Assembly (NCBI RefSeq): GCF_019578655.1
Contig: NC_063263.1
Span: 3,596,001-3,660,000 of the forward strand
Direction: 5' to 3'
DNA from: Ricinus communis
Taxonomy: Eukaryota; Streptophyta; Magnoliopsida; Malpighiales; Euphorbiaceae
Length of the DNA: 64,000 bases
This document shows positions 12,114 through 22,440 of the stretch, in pieces; within the stretch, counting starts at the first letter, position 1; each line of letters opens with the position of its first letter. The notes below the pieces were generated by a model. It had not been told where the DNA came from, searched no databases, and saw only the letters and a list, made by a program, of their open reading frames with translations. Both the position numbers and the translations under genes were made by a program.

Positions 12114-14162
12114 TTTATCAGAAAAATCTTTTTCAAATGGTAAATCTACCATATGTTGTTTTCGTCTCCAAAAAGCATTAGGAAGATCAGAGCAAACTTC
12201 ATTTTCAATCTTCTTTTGCAAATCAGAGATTTTTCTTTGATTTTGCATTTGATTTTGGATTCTTTTCAAACCCATATCTTGTTTCAAGTGGAAAAGCTGG
12301 GTTTGTTTTCCTTTGATCAAAGCATTTATCTCAAAATTATAAATTGAGTGGGCTTTAATAAGATTGAGATTTCTCTTTTTGGATTTTTCTATGAAAGGGA
12401 AAACAATCTTTGAATCTTTAGCTTTAAAAATAATACCAGCAGTAGTTACTTTGAAAGGAGTAATTAAATTGATAAAAGGAGTTCCCAAAATAACTGTTTG
12501 CTGAAGATCTTTTGTAAGAATAAAAATATTTTTTAAAGCAATATTATTATTTAGAATTGCAGCTTCAGTTTTTCCCGCAATCCTAATCTTTGAACTATTG
12601 GCTGAAGTAAGCCTCTTTTTAGTTTTTTGATGATACCTTTTAAGAACCAGCTCATAATTGATACAATTGAGGTCTGCTCCTGTATCAAATAAAGCGATGG
12701 TTTCTATTTGGAAATCACCAGGGAAAATGAGTTTTATTTGAGTCAAATATTTTCTTGAGGTAATTTCCTTTAAAACATTAATGAAGTTTTCTGGAACACT
12801 TTTAGAAACCTCAAGATTTTGAAAATCATTTTCTTCTTCAGAATCAGAATCACTATTCTGTTTGAGAATCACGCTTTGGAGTAAAACAAAATCATTTTGT
12901 TGTTTTTCTTTCAAATCTTTGAGCTCAGTTTTGATAGCTTTGATTTCTTTCTGAAGTTCTTGAACGGTAGGAAGAGGGTTTTTTAGCTTTTTTCCTTTAT
13001 CCAAGATCATAGTAAGATCATAAGTGTTCTTACTAGAAGAGGGGACAAGGGTCTCAGTTTTTAAGATTTCTTTTAAAACTTGTTTTTGAATTTGGGGGTC
13101 ATTAATATGCTTGACGGCTTCAAGAAGAGCTTCTTGTTGCCTAGTGAGCATATTAATATTCTTTGAAATATCTTCAGAATCTGATTCAGAATAGTCGGAT
13201 GAGGTTTTGATTTCATCAATTTGAAACTCTTCCTCACTAATTGAAAATTTTGATTCAAAGGAATCAATAAGAAGAGCTGAAATTTTGCTTAAAACTTCAT
13301 CTTCTAATTGGAGCTCATGGAGTTTTTTGAAAAACTTGCAATATTTTGAAGTATGGCCCTTTTTGCCACACTTATAGCAAGTAATTTTGCTAAAATCTTT
13401 TTTGAAATTTTGTTTTGGAAATTTTGAAGAGGATGGCTTTTTGTAGAAATTCTCTTTGTTTTTGGGAGTCCTTCTACTTTTGAAAAAACGTTTTTTCTTA
13501 AAAGATTTGAAAAAATCTTCTTTGCATTTTCCTTTGCAGGTAGGGGGAGGCTCTATGGGATTATATTCAAACTGGTTACAAAAAATACCTAGTTCTTGCC
13601 TAGTCTTCTTCATTTCCCATTTGAGTTGCCTTTGAAGTTTAAGGTCATGGCATATCTTCAATCCTTCTTTCTGGGTAAGGCTCACTATTTCACCATAAGT
13701 GTAGAAATTATAAGGGATCTGGCCGTTATGGGCTTCTCTTATGGTATTCCTAACTCTTTCACCTAGTATCTTAGGTAAACCGGCTAAGAATTTCTCTTTC
13801 CAGAAAGGTTGGCTTGAATCTTCCCTAAGCATGACTCTGGTCAGGAAGGTGTCTTTGTAAGCTTGGAAATTGCTAAGCTTTTTACAGGTTAGATTGCTAA
13901 GGAGCTCAACATTCTTATCTTTCAGAAGAGAAGGGTCTCCTATGAAGTGGAGGGAAATCGTTAGTATTAAGGTTGACACAACATCCTCAATTGGATTTCC
14001 TAGTTCATCTAAGATGGGGGTCCCTTCTATTGTGGTTTGGATGGCACCTAGGATTTGGAGCTGTTGTGCTTTTGTGAGATGGTAATCCCACCATCCTTTA
14101 AGCTGGCCAGAAAATCCAGCTATAAGGAGTTCAACAATGGCTCTATCAGAGGTACCACTTTA
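12114..14162 (-). pseudogene. Coat protein core and aspartic protease part of viral ORF1
   Basis: After the stop at 14160-14162 the frame is open for about 680 codons. It carries a conserved capsid core with GWWDYHLTKAQQ (about 14100-14060), a Lys-rich segment and a CCHC knuckle CYKCGKKGHTSKYC (about 13390-13345), as in caulimovirid coat proteins. An acidic, coiled-coil-like linker follows, then a retropepsin with ALFDTGADLNCI (about 12710-12670) and a following VILGTPFINL segment. Catalytic D-T-G is intact. Confidence 0.85.
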
Positions 14163-15158
14163 GGTTTTGTAAGCATTGGCTGCCATGGTCATCTGTTGCA
14201 AGAGACCAATGATATTGTATTCTGACATTCTATCTATATTCCATTCATAGACGGAGGAGGCATTGAATCTAGATTAGGTTAGGATATTGTTCCTATTTTC
14301 TATTCCTAGATCTGAGGCAGTATTCCTAGGAGTATGCCAGGTCAATCTAGGGGCTTGCCATCCCAATCTGTTGATGTTGGAGGGTTTGTCAGTGACACTA
14401 TCAAGCTCTGAATCATTTGATTCATCGCAATGGGCTTGATCTATAGCACTGATATTCCTACTGCTTTGAGGAGTATCTGGCACTAGATTTTTGGAAGACT
14501 CAGAAGTTGCTAATTTGCTAAGCTGTTCTCTGACTGCTCTAGCAAACTCAGTTTGCTTTTGAAATTGGTCTTGGCTAGGCTTTGAGATTTGGTAGGGTTT
14601 GAAGATTGGATTTTTGAGCTTTTCTGACTGGCTTGTCTCTTTTGGATGTTCAGTGTTGGGGATTGGAGAGGTCAAGACTATAGGAGGTTTTTGGATCTGG
14701 CTTTCTATCCTAACAAGCTGCTTCCCTATTGTGTTAAGATAGGTGTTCGAGAAATTTTTCTGCTGAACAATGTTCTTGACATTCTTTTCAAGATCTTCTC
14801 CTACCAATTTGTAAGGTGTAGCCTCTATTTCATTCTCTCCATAAGGAATAGTTATCTTCCTAAGGGGAGGATGTTCAGACTGGATGGTTTGGTTTTCTCC
14901 GACCTTCCACTCTGGAGCCTTGTTTCTTACAGTGACAGGACTAATAAGCTTTTCTTTGAAAGGATAAAGAATACTATTTTCTTTGTAATAAATTTGAAAC
15001 CAATAAAAAAATTTGATTTGGACTTTGTTTTGAATGCAAAATTGATAGTATCTTTCTTGAATACTATCTTTTTCTTGTAAAATTTTTTTAAAAAACTAAA
15101 GTTTTTTAGAATGGTTTTTCTTTGAATAGAAATCTTCATGTAAAAGCTTTTTATCGAT
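14163..15158 (-). pseudogene. Linker and coat protein N-terminus of viral ORF1
   Basis: The reading frame is the same as in the coat protein and movement protein segments, broken by stops at 15096-15098, 14274-14276 and 14160-14162. It contains a charged linker with PPLRKITIPYGENE (about 14870-14830), then a polar Gln/Ser/Pro-rich stretch. No catalytic motif is visible. In related polyproteins this region joins the movement protein to the coat protein. Confidence 0.65.
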
Positions 15159-16355
15159 TTAAAAATCTTTTGAAATCATGTTGATCTCTGCTTCTAGATT
15201 TTGTGTTATTGCAGATGGTGATGGTGAAGAGGGGGTAGAGACGATCTCTATATCCTCATCTTCCTTCTTTGGTTCATTGTAGACTGGTCTGGGGATATTG
15301 CTTTGGTAATCAACATTCTGTAGTATATTGTTTGAGCTTGGTATATCAGATGTTGAAAATCTGGGTTGTGTTTGAGATGGAGTTGGTTCTTTGTAAGGAG
15401 CATAAATAATAGAAGGTATTTTTGATACCCTTCCAATATCTATGGTCGATGTTGAAGAATCATCATCAGAAAATCTAAAAGAGGTTGATTTCCTGTTGAA
15501 TGTAAGCTTTACTTTTCCATCTGGAAATTGGGTTATATTTTTAAGATTTGTATTTGGTTCTGTTTGCTTTGGGAATTCAGGTTGGGTTGCACCTTCAAGG
15601 ATCCATTCTTCTGGAAGAGTGATGTCTTTCCATTGAATAGTTTTTGGAATAGTTGCGTTGGATTTGGAGAGATCTGTTTGTAGGAATAAGGTTTCTCCTT
15701 TTGGTGAATGGAGCTTGTGTTTTGAACCAAAAGCAGAAATCATGGCTTTGTAATGTATTTTGAAAATCAATGCTATCAGAATAGATCCTTCAAGCATTTT
15801 GTAATTATGTGTCTTTATTTGAAGAACAATGCTCTTTAAAATATTTTTATCATTTAATGAAATTGTAATGTTTGGAAAACAATTGAAAGAAATTGGTCCT
15901 TTATTAAGGCTCGACTCGACAGTACCTAATAAAAAATCATAAAAGTTTGTAAACCTAGCATCTCTAAGGACTGCTAAGATGGAAGTATCTAAACCTTCTC
16001 TGGTAAGGGGCTTTATTCCTACCTGGACAAGGCCTATATGGATATATTTATAGTTTTTTTCTTTATGCTTCTGGAGGGTCTTTGGATTTAAAAGATAAAT
16101 TTCTTCAAAAGGCTTTGAAATCTGAATATCTCTTTCTTCAGTTTTGATTGTAAAATCAGTTTTGAAGAGAGGAAACTTTGAATACTTATAAATTTGTTTC
16201 TTTTGAACTTTAGGTATTTCCCAATCATCAATATGCTTTGTAAAATCTTCAATAGTGATTTCTTCACTATTTACTAAACCTTTGTACCTTGAGGACTCAG
16301 AGGTAGAAGAGTTTGAGAAAGAAGAAGATCTACAGAAAAATGGTTCTAAATTCAT
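15159..16355 (-). pseudogene. Movement protein part of viral ORF1
   Basis: This is a 398-codon open frame from an ATG at 16355 to a stop at 15159, in frame with the rest of the polyprotein. The core (about residues 95-225) has the 30K movement-protein pattern, with YIHIGLVQVGIKPLTREGLD and a LLGTVESSLNKGPISFNC segment. The N-terminus is Ser-rich and the C-terminus is Pro/Ser/Glu-rich. The 30K family moves viral nucleic acid through plasmodesmata. The terminal stop is probably a premature one inside a longer polyprotein. Confidence 0.8.
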
Positions 16356-16542
16356 TTTAAAATAAACTAAAATAACTTTCTAAACAAACATGAACCAAGC
16401 CACCAGTTTTACTGCCCTTACACCTGACGAGACTTACTACTGTGCATAAATGAACAGTGCTTGTTTATTAGTGATATGATGCAGATTAAAATGAGTTTAA
16501 AATCTTCTTTATGCAGATAAGTTTCTTTCCCGGAACCCAACA

Positions 16543-16555
16543 GGTTTTGATACCA
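16543..16555 (-). other. tRNA-Met primer binding site of the pararetrovirus
   Basis: The minus strand reads TGGTATCAAAACC, matching 11 of 13 bases of the initiator tRNA-Met complementary site TGGTATCAGAGCC of caulimovirids (established). It lies just upstream of ORF1 and next to the terminal repeat. Confidence 0.7.
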
Positions 16556-16561
16556 AAATAG

Positions 16562-16586
16562 AGAAACACCGAAATGAGAAATAAAT

Positions 16587-16590
<4 letters not shown>
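16562..16590 (-). repeat. Terminal redundancy of the pararetrovirus, right copy
   Basis: Second copy of the 29-bp repeat (AGAAACACCGAAATGAGAAA...), 7 bp from the primer site. It borders directly on the (TA)n tract of the interrupted LTR. Confidence 0.8.
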
Positions 16591-16649
<59 letters not shown>

Positions 16650-17990
16650 AAATATGGTGAAATATATATTTTTATCTCACTTTAACTTAATTGTCCAATT
16701 TTAGTAATATTAGCCATAAAGAAAAATGAGCTTAATTGAATATGTTTGTATCAAGATCCAAGAGCGAGACGCGTGGACTGACTATTTTACAAGGTCATAT
16801 TAAGAGTTATTATGAGATAATATTTGGTGGAAATAAGAACATTTGTTGTTTTATCTATTAGATATATTAATTTTGGGTATACTTAATTTTAGGGATACTT
16901 ATCTTGGTGAGGACTCTTCTCTATATATATTTCTGCAAATCTAGTTCTAAAAGGAAGAGGAAAGGTCTCTCCTATTTGCTATATCTCTCATCATTTGTGC
17001 ATCATTCTTGTCTCTACAATTCTCTCTAAAGTATTTTTTTCATAAACACTTTAGTTTATTTTAGTTACTTTTTGAATATCAAAGTAAGCTTTTAAGAAGT
17101 GAAGAGTAAGGATCAAATATATTTCTATCTTGAAGAATTCTAGGTCTAAAGAGAATTTTTATTTTAAGTATTATTTTTATGTCTTACTATTTAATTATCA
17201 TGATCGTTGGATAAAATATATAAGGCTAATTTTCTTTAAGTGTTTAATTTAGCCTATTTATTTATTAACGAACCTTGTTATCTTTTACTTGATAAATAAT
17301 TTCTTTATCATGATATCTTTATTAGTTTCAGTTATTTTTATTAGTTAACCATCATATTAATTCAATAATAATAGTTATTATGAAAATATTTAAGTTGAAT
17401 GTTTTAGAGACACCACTTTTGTTTCAATCTATGTTGGTATAAGAAACTTTAGTTGTATCATTAGGTTGAGTAATTAAAGGAAAAAGAAAATGACCATCTC
17501 TTTCATTAAAATCTATACTTAAGGCTAAAACAAAAGTATTACTAAATAATTGGCAATGCAAAATACTATTTTTATCATATAGTTTGGATAAATTACCTAG
17601 CTGGTACCAAATTTTAGAACTGTATATCAATTTGATACCAAGACTTTAATTTGAATCAAATTAGTACTAAAAGTACAGAAAAGTGTATCAATTTAATCCA
17701 AATGCCCAATTTCCGATAACGGATGGTGACGTGGCAAGCTGAGGAGGTATATTCTGGTTGTTTCGCCATCTCAGCGTGTGCCACGTCAATTAACTTTGTT
17801 TCATCAACTTGTCACGTCACCATCCGTTGTCCGAAATTGGACATTTGGACTAAATTGATATATTTTTCTATATTTTTGGTACTATTTTAATTCAAATTAA
17901 AGTATTGGTATCAAATTGATATACTTTTGTTACTAAATAAATTTATTTTTAGTGTTTTGTGGTGATAATTAGTTTCTGCAAATCTTGATC
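16591..17990 (+). repeat. 3' LTR of the Athila-like element, remainder
   Basis: It resumes in (TA)n DNA (16591-16646), then follows the 5' LTR with many substitutions and a 55-bp deletion. It is interrupted by a foldback element (about 17600-17930) and last matches the 5' LTR at about 17940-17987 (TTTTTAGTGTTTTGTGGTGA). The final 200 bp of the LTR are missing. Confidence 0.7.
17600..17930. mobile_element. Foldback/MITE-like element with long inverted arms
   Basis: The arms at about 17618-17737 and 17807-17915 are reverse complements of each other, for example ACGGATGGTGACGTGGCAAG on the left and CTTGTCACGTCACCATCCGT on the right. They also share TATCAATTTGATACCA-type termini. It has no coding capacity. 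It interrupts LTR sequence that continues on both sides. The family (Mutator-like foldback?) is uncertain because I could not define the target duplication. Confidence 0.65.
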
Positions 17991-20400
17991 CGGCTATTAG
18001 TAACTGAGTATTGGCTAAGACTACTGATATGTGTAATAACTCCTTGCTATGAGAACTTTCCAATGGGCCAATAGAATAAACAAAGAGTCTGAGATGACTG
18101 TTGGAGCTGCTTCTATCCAGGGTTCCTTTGGTTTGGTTTGGTTTGCTTCCCTTGTGTTGCTGTGTGATTTGTTTTTGCTACTACTGTTTATTTTGCAATA
18201 TTTTAGATGTTCCCTTAAACTATTAATAAAAAAGAAAGGTTCTATCACTTTGACCCACTTCAACCTGAACAATGCTTCATTATATACTAATTACTGGCAA
18301 TTTGGTATTGCATAATTATTTTATTTATTTTATATTTAAATTATTTTATTGTGTATTATAATTTAATTTATAATAATATTAATATAAAATATAAGTTTTA
18401 CTTTTATTTTTATAATATTTATATTTATATTAGTCATTTATAAACCTCTAATAAATTCTCATACATTCATATAATAATTATGTTTAAAAAATCATATTAT
18501 TAGAATTCTTACTATTTATTTATTATTATTATTATTATTTAATATAAAAATATATAGATTGAAATTTTTTTTAATTATTATATTCCACCAATAGTTCTCA
18601 AACGTGTCACAATTTTTTTAAATGTATTTTATAATCCAAATTTAGAATTTTTATTCTTTTACTATTTATTATTATTATTTATTTAAATATACATATAGTT
18701 TATTAGAAAGATAATAAGATTTATTATTAATATGCAGTAACTATAATAATTATTATACTTATTATAACTCTTTTTTAAGAATATAAAAATCTTAAATCTA
18801 AATAAATCATAAATTTTATCATCTTCATTATAGCATTTAAGATCATATTTAATTAATTTTTTTATAAATATGCAATGCGTTCAAAAATAACATAATGACA
18901 TGACATGCTAAGGTTTATAAATATGAAAAATATATATACTTATCAATTTTAATTTTCTTTACTTATATTATACTACTAATAAGTTTTCATATGTCCAAAT
19001 AATAATTATTTTTAATAAATAAAATTATTAGTATTTTTGCTATTTATTTTTTTTATTTTTTGATATCACATATATGTAGATTGAAACTTTTTTGTTTATT
19101 TATTATATTGGACTAATAAGTCTTTTAACATGTTACAAATTTCTTTAACTATTTTTATGATTCAAATTTAAAATTTATATTTTTCATATTTTATTAATTA
19201 ATTAATTTATATATATAAATATAAACATATATTATATAGAAAGAAAATAAAATATATTATTAATTTATAGTAGCTATAGTACTATATAATAATCTTATAT
19301 TTAAATAAATCATAAATACCATATTTATTATTAACACTTAAGCTCACATTTAATTCTTTTATAAGAATTTAGAGATAATATTTTTATAGATTGCCATATG
19401 TCATTTTTTTTATTAAAAAACAATAGATATAGTTTCATAAAATTTTGGTACATGAATTCTCTCTCGTAGAAAAATTTGTTCGTACATTATAGATTTCTAG
19501 TAGCTGGTATATATCCTCAATTTGAAGTTTCCTAGTTTAAATGACTCTAATTGGACTTCCTGACTTCTTAAATTACAAACCATACTTGATTACATAAAAG
19601 TTAGTATCTCAGGGGTCAAAAGCCAAGTTCGAGATCATATATCAACTTTTGCCATGATTCACATACAAACCTTGATTTATGGTGGAACTGTTTGTAGCTA
19701 TGTGGGTTTCACTAGGAGAACAGGTCTGCTTATGAATTAGCTCAAGTATGGGCTTAATTCTCAGTTGTGCCCAGTTTGGCTGGACATTCCCTCCTTGGCT
19801 AGAGCCAATACTTATATCAGACTCAATCTTGTACTGCATGTTAATGAACAGAGCTCTTGTTGAAAATAATAATAATAATAATACTGACAAAAAGTGGTCG
19901 TTAATTAAACCATTTTCATGAGAACAAACTAGCCCTTCTTGTTTTGGCATTAGTCAAGAATGCTATTAGGCATAGAGTAATATAAATTTACTGCAGTATA
20001 CATAAGGTAATTCTGTCAGGATCAACATTAGGCCTAGGTTTGATTTCCTAAGGAACATCCTTATCATTGTTTTTGCAACTGCTAGTAATGACCACTAGGA
20101 ACTTTACTTACAAATGACCCTAGTTAGGCTGAGGAGGTTTCATGCCTTGGCTGCTCTACTTTGCTTCCCTTCATCTTTACATCTATGAAATCTTCAGAGA
20201 ATTTCTCTCTTAATTTTCTTTCATACTTTCAGCCAAAGTTTGGAGAATAACCATTGGTATGCATACTTTTTTACCAGTTTCAACTACAGTTAATACATCA
20301 ATAACAGACTTTGAACATCAAATAAGAACACAAGAGAATGAAGAAAGCTGCAAATAGAAATCACCAGAATTTTATTAATTTTATTGCAGTTAGATCAAAG
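17991..20400. other. AT-rich intergenic DNA with a diverged tandem duplication
   Basis: Positions about 18420-18860 and 18940-19350 are two diverged copies of the same AT-rich segment. They share, in order, CATATAATAATTAT-like, GATTGAAA-TTTTT-like, CATGTTACAAATT-like and TCTAAATAAATCATAAAT-like blocks. No gene is seen. Open frames at 18021-18315 and 19642-19950 have no recognisable domain. Confidence 0.5.
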
Positions 20401-20557
20401 AAAACACAAACAGTTCTATACAAATAGAACTAAGCACATCATGCTTTGCTCCTAGCTCCTCTTATTACAGATATTATTAATGTGCAAAACACACCACAAT
20501 TAACAAAGACCATTAATCCTTAACACACTGATAAAAAGAACACCCCAGGACATCACA
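20370..20557 (-). terminator. 3' UTR of the small heat shock protein gene
   Basis: On the minus strand AATAAA-type signals occur near 20374-20392, about 170-180 nt after the stop, preceded by AT-rich sequence. Exact cleavage is unknown. Confidence 0.4.
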
Positions 20558-21130
20558 TCACATCTCAGACTTCACAGTCTTGATATCCTGACCAGAAGAA
20601 CCTTGATCAACAATGTTAATAACCTTAGGCTGCCTTTTCTGCTCTTCAGCAAACTTAGGCACATTAACTCTCAACACTCCATCTTCAAGATGAGCCTTAA
20701 TATGATCCAAATCAACATTGTTAGGCAATCTAAATTGCCTCCAGAACTTACCATTAGTCCTTTCAACTCTGTGCCATTTCTCCCCTTCAATCTCTTCATC
20801 ACCTTTCCTCTCCCCGCTTATCCTCAGCATCCTATTCTCTTCCACCTCTATTTTAACATCATCTTTCTTGATCCCTGGAATGTCCAAGGATATTACATGC
20901 GCTGATGGTGTCTCTTTCCAATCTGCTCTTGCCAGTGCAAGTGATGATTCCACTCCTTTTGGGATTGTAAGTGGAGTTTGTTCAAGAATTCTAAATGGAT
21001 CCTCTGCTGGCATCATAATGTCAAATAAAGATGGCCTTGTGTATGGCAGTAAGGCATTGGCTTGGGCTGCCATGAGAAAGACGAGTGTTGGAAGGATCAA
21101 GAACATAATTTTGAATCTTGGGCTGGCCAT
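20558..21130 (-). CDS. HSP22: ER-type class I-like small heat shock protein, about 22 kDa
   Basis: An intronless 190-residue chaperone that binds unfolding proteins under stress. I chose the ATG at 21130 because it starts a signal peptide (MASPRFKIMFLILPTLVFLM followed by AAQANA), placing the protein in the endoplasmic reticulum; the in-frame upstream start at 21151 would spoil it. The alpha-crystallin domain spans about residues 62-155, with LDIPGIKKDDVKIEVEENR, FWRQFRLPNNVDLD and the GVLRVNVPK strand. A C-terminal INI (I-x-I) motif follows, which in this family docks oligomers. The length suits ER-localised plant sHSPs. The C-terminus is KSEM rather than KDEL/HDEL. Two heat shock elements and a TATA box lie upstream. 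Confidence 0.93.
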   Translation of the reverse strand: MASPRFKIMFLILPTLVFLMAAQANALLPYTRPSLFDIMMPAEDPFRILEQTPLTIPKGVESSLALARADWKETPSAHVISLDIPGIKKDDVKIEVEENRMLRISGERKGDEEIEGEKWHRVERTNGKFWRQFRLPNNVDLDHIKAHLEDGVLRVNVPKFAEEQKRQPKVINIVDQGSSGQDIKTVKSEM

Positions 21131-21278
21131 TTTTTGGGTGTAAATATACAATTTTTATGGCAAAAGGTTTTGTAATAAGAGAGCAAGAGACGAGGATTAG
21201 TGATTGATATCTGATTAGTTTTTGGTAATAGATGTTGCAAGCTTTTCTTCTGAGGATTAAAAAGCAGGGAAGTTTAGA

Positions 21279-21286
21279 TTTATATA
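21279..21286 (-). promoter_or_regulatory. TATA box of the HSP22 gene
   Basis: TATATAAA on the minus strand, about 150 bp upstream of the start codon and 15 bp downstream of a heat shock element. Confidence 0.65.
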
Positions 21287-21301
21287 CTAGTGGGTGAATA
21301 T

Positions 21302-21319
21302 TTCTAGATGGTTCTTGAA
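21302..21319 (-). promoter_or_regulatory. Proximal heat shock element
   Basis: TTCTAGATGGTTCTTGAA is four 5-bp spaced units (TTC, GAt, TTC, GAA), one with a mismatch. It sits just upstream of the TATA box, the usual place for HSF binding in plant sHSP promoters. Confidence 0.75.
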
Positions 21320-21411
21320 AGTACACGAATTCAAGAGAAAAAGAAAAAACAAAAAGTCTATAATAGAAGAAACAGAAGTGTAATCCGAGACACTACGCAT
21401 ACATTCTTTGA

Positions 21412-21432
21412 GAAGTTTCCTGAAGAAACTTC
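21412..21432 (-). promoter_or_regulatory. Distal heat shock element
   Basis: The array is GAA-gt-TTC-ct-GAA followed by GAA-ac-TTC three bases out of phase. It contains a perfect three-unit nGAAnnTTCnnGAA core about 130 bp upstream of the TATA box. Confidence 0.75.
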
Positions 21433-22124
21433 GTCCTTTTTCTTCTTTTCCCTATTTTTAATATTAGACTGTTTCATCCGTTTGACGTGGTTGAAAAATT
21501 TTAAATTTAAATATAAATATTTTTTTTAATTCATTTGAGCTAAATTCGAAAAGGTTTAATTATCTTTAAATGAATTTGAAATTATTATTTATTGGACATA
21601 ATAGGTCTAGTATGAATAAAGAAAAGGGTTAATTATTAATTAAATTTTTAATTTTATATTTTTAGTAATTTTATTCAATTATTTTAAAATTTCAAAATAA
21701 ACACTCATATTTTTAATTTATTTTCAGAAATATATATTAATAATAGTTTCTAAAATTCGATAATAAAAAAAATAACAGCCAAGCCGATTGTGCTTACTGA
21801 AAAAATAATAATTGTGAATCAGTAAAAAAAATTTGTTTTAAATTTATTTATATAGTTATTAAAAATCTCACATATGTGTATCTTTTCATTTATTTTACAT
21901 CTAATTTATTAATTTTTCTTTTAGTAAGGACACTTGACTTGCCGTATTATCTTTTTTATTATAAAATTTTAAAAATTATTATTGTAAAATATTTTTCAAA
22001 ATTAATTAGAACTTTCAGTATTTATTTTTAAAATTTAATTAATAATTAGGCCATATGTATAATATGTACTATTCTAAAAATGTAGTTTATTTTCAATTTA
22101 CACGTGAATTAAAAATATTAATAT
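21433..22124. other. AT-rich intergenic DNA
   Basis: No gene, structured repeat or regulatory pattern beyond AT-richness is visible. Confidence 0.5.
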
Positions 22125-22440
22125 ATTTAGTTAATTTTATTAACTTTTATACTTATATTTTCTAAAGTATTTATATATAGAATCTAGGTTTATTATCAAA
22201 CCAGCTTTCATAAATCTGACTGCTTGGTATGTTTAGTTAATTTTATTAATTTTTATACTTATATTTTCTAAAATATTTATATATAGAATCTAGGTTTATT
22301 ACCAAACCAGCTTTCATAAATCTGACCGCTTGGTATGTTTAGTTAATTTTATTAATTTTTATTCCTATATCTCTAAAATATTTATATGTAGAATTTAGTT
22401 TTATAACCAAACTAGCTTTCATAAATCTGACCGTTTAGGA
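22125..22440 (+). repeat. 106-bp tandem repeat, three copies
   Basis: Copies start at 22125, 22231 and 22337 (unit begins GTTTAGTTAATTTTATTAA). Copies 1 and 2 are very similar; copy 3 is more diverged. Confidence 0.9.

Larger units (their letters stand above)
8682..16590 (-). mobile_element. Endogenous pararetrovirus, florendovirus-like (Caulimoviridae), near full length
   Basis: The 7.9-kb insert reads on the minus strand in the order primer site, movement protein, coat protein with CCHC knuckle, protease, reverse transcriptase, RNase H, a second ORF, then promoter and poly(A) signal. It has no integrase and no LTRs, which fits a caulimovirid. The two-ORF layout (one polyprotein, then a separate downstream protein) fits the genus Florendovirus as described in plant genomes. 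Both ends lie in (TA)n DNA and share a 29-bp repeat. ORF1 carries six premature stops and one frameshift and ORF2 two stops, so this copy cannot make full proteins. Confidence 0.88.

Noticed and set aside
8682..16590. Interpretation of the viral block as a Gypsy retrotransposon
   Set aside because: It has a 30K movement protein, no integrase, no LTRs and a second downstream ORF, all of which point to Caulimoviridae.
19642..19950. 102-codon minus-strand open frame
   Set aside because: No recognisable domain or neighbours; composition and context look intergenic, though a transcript could revive it.
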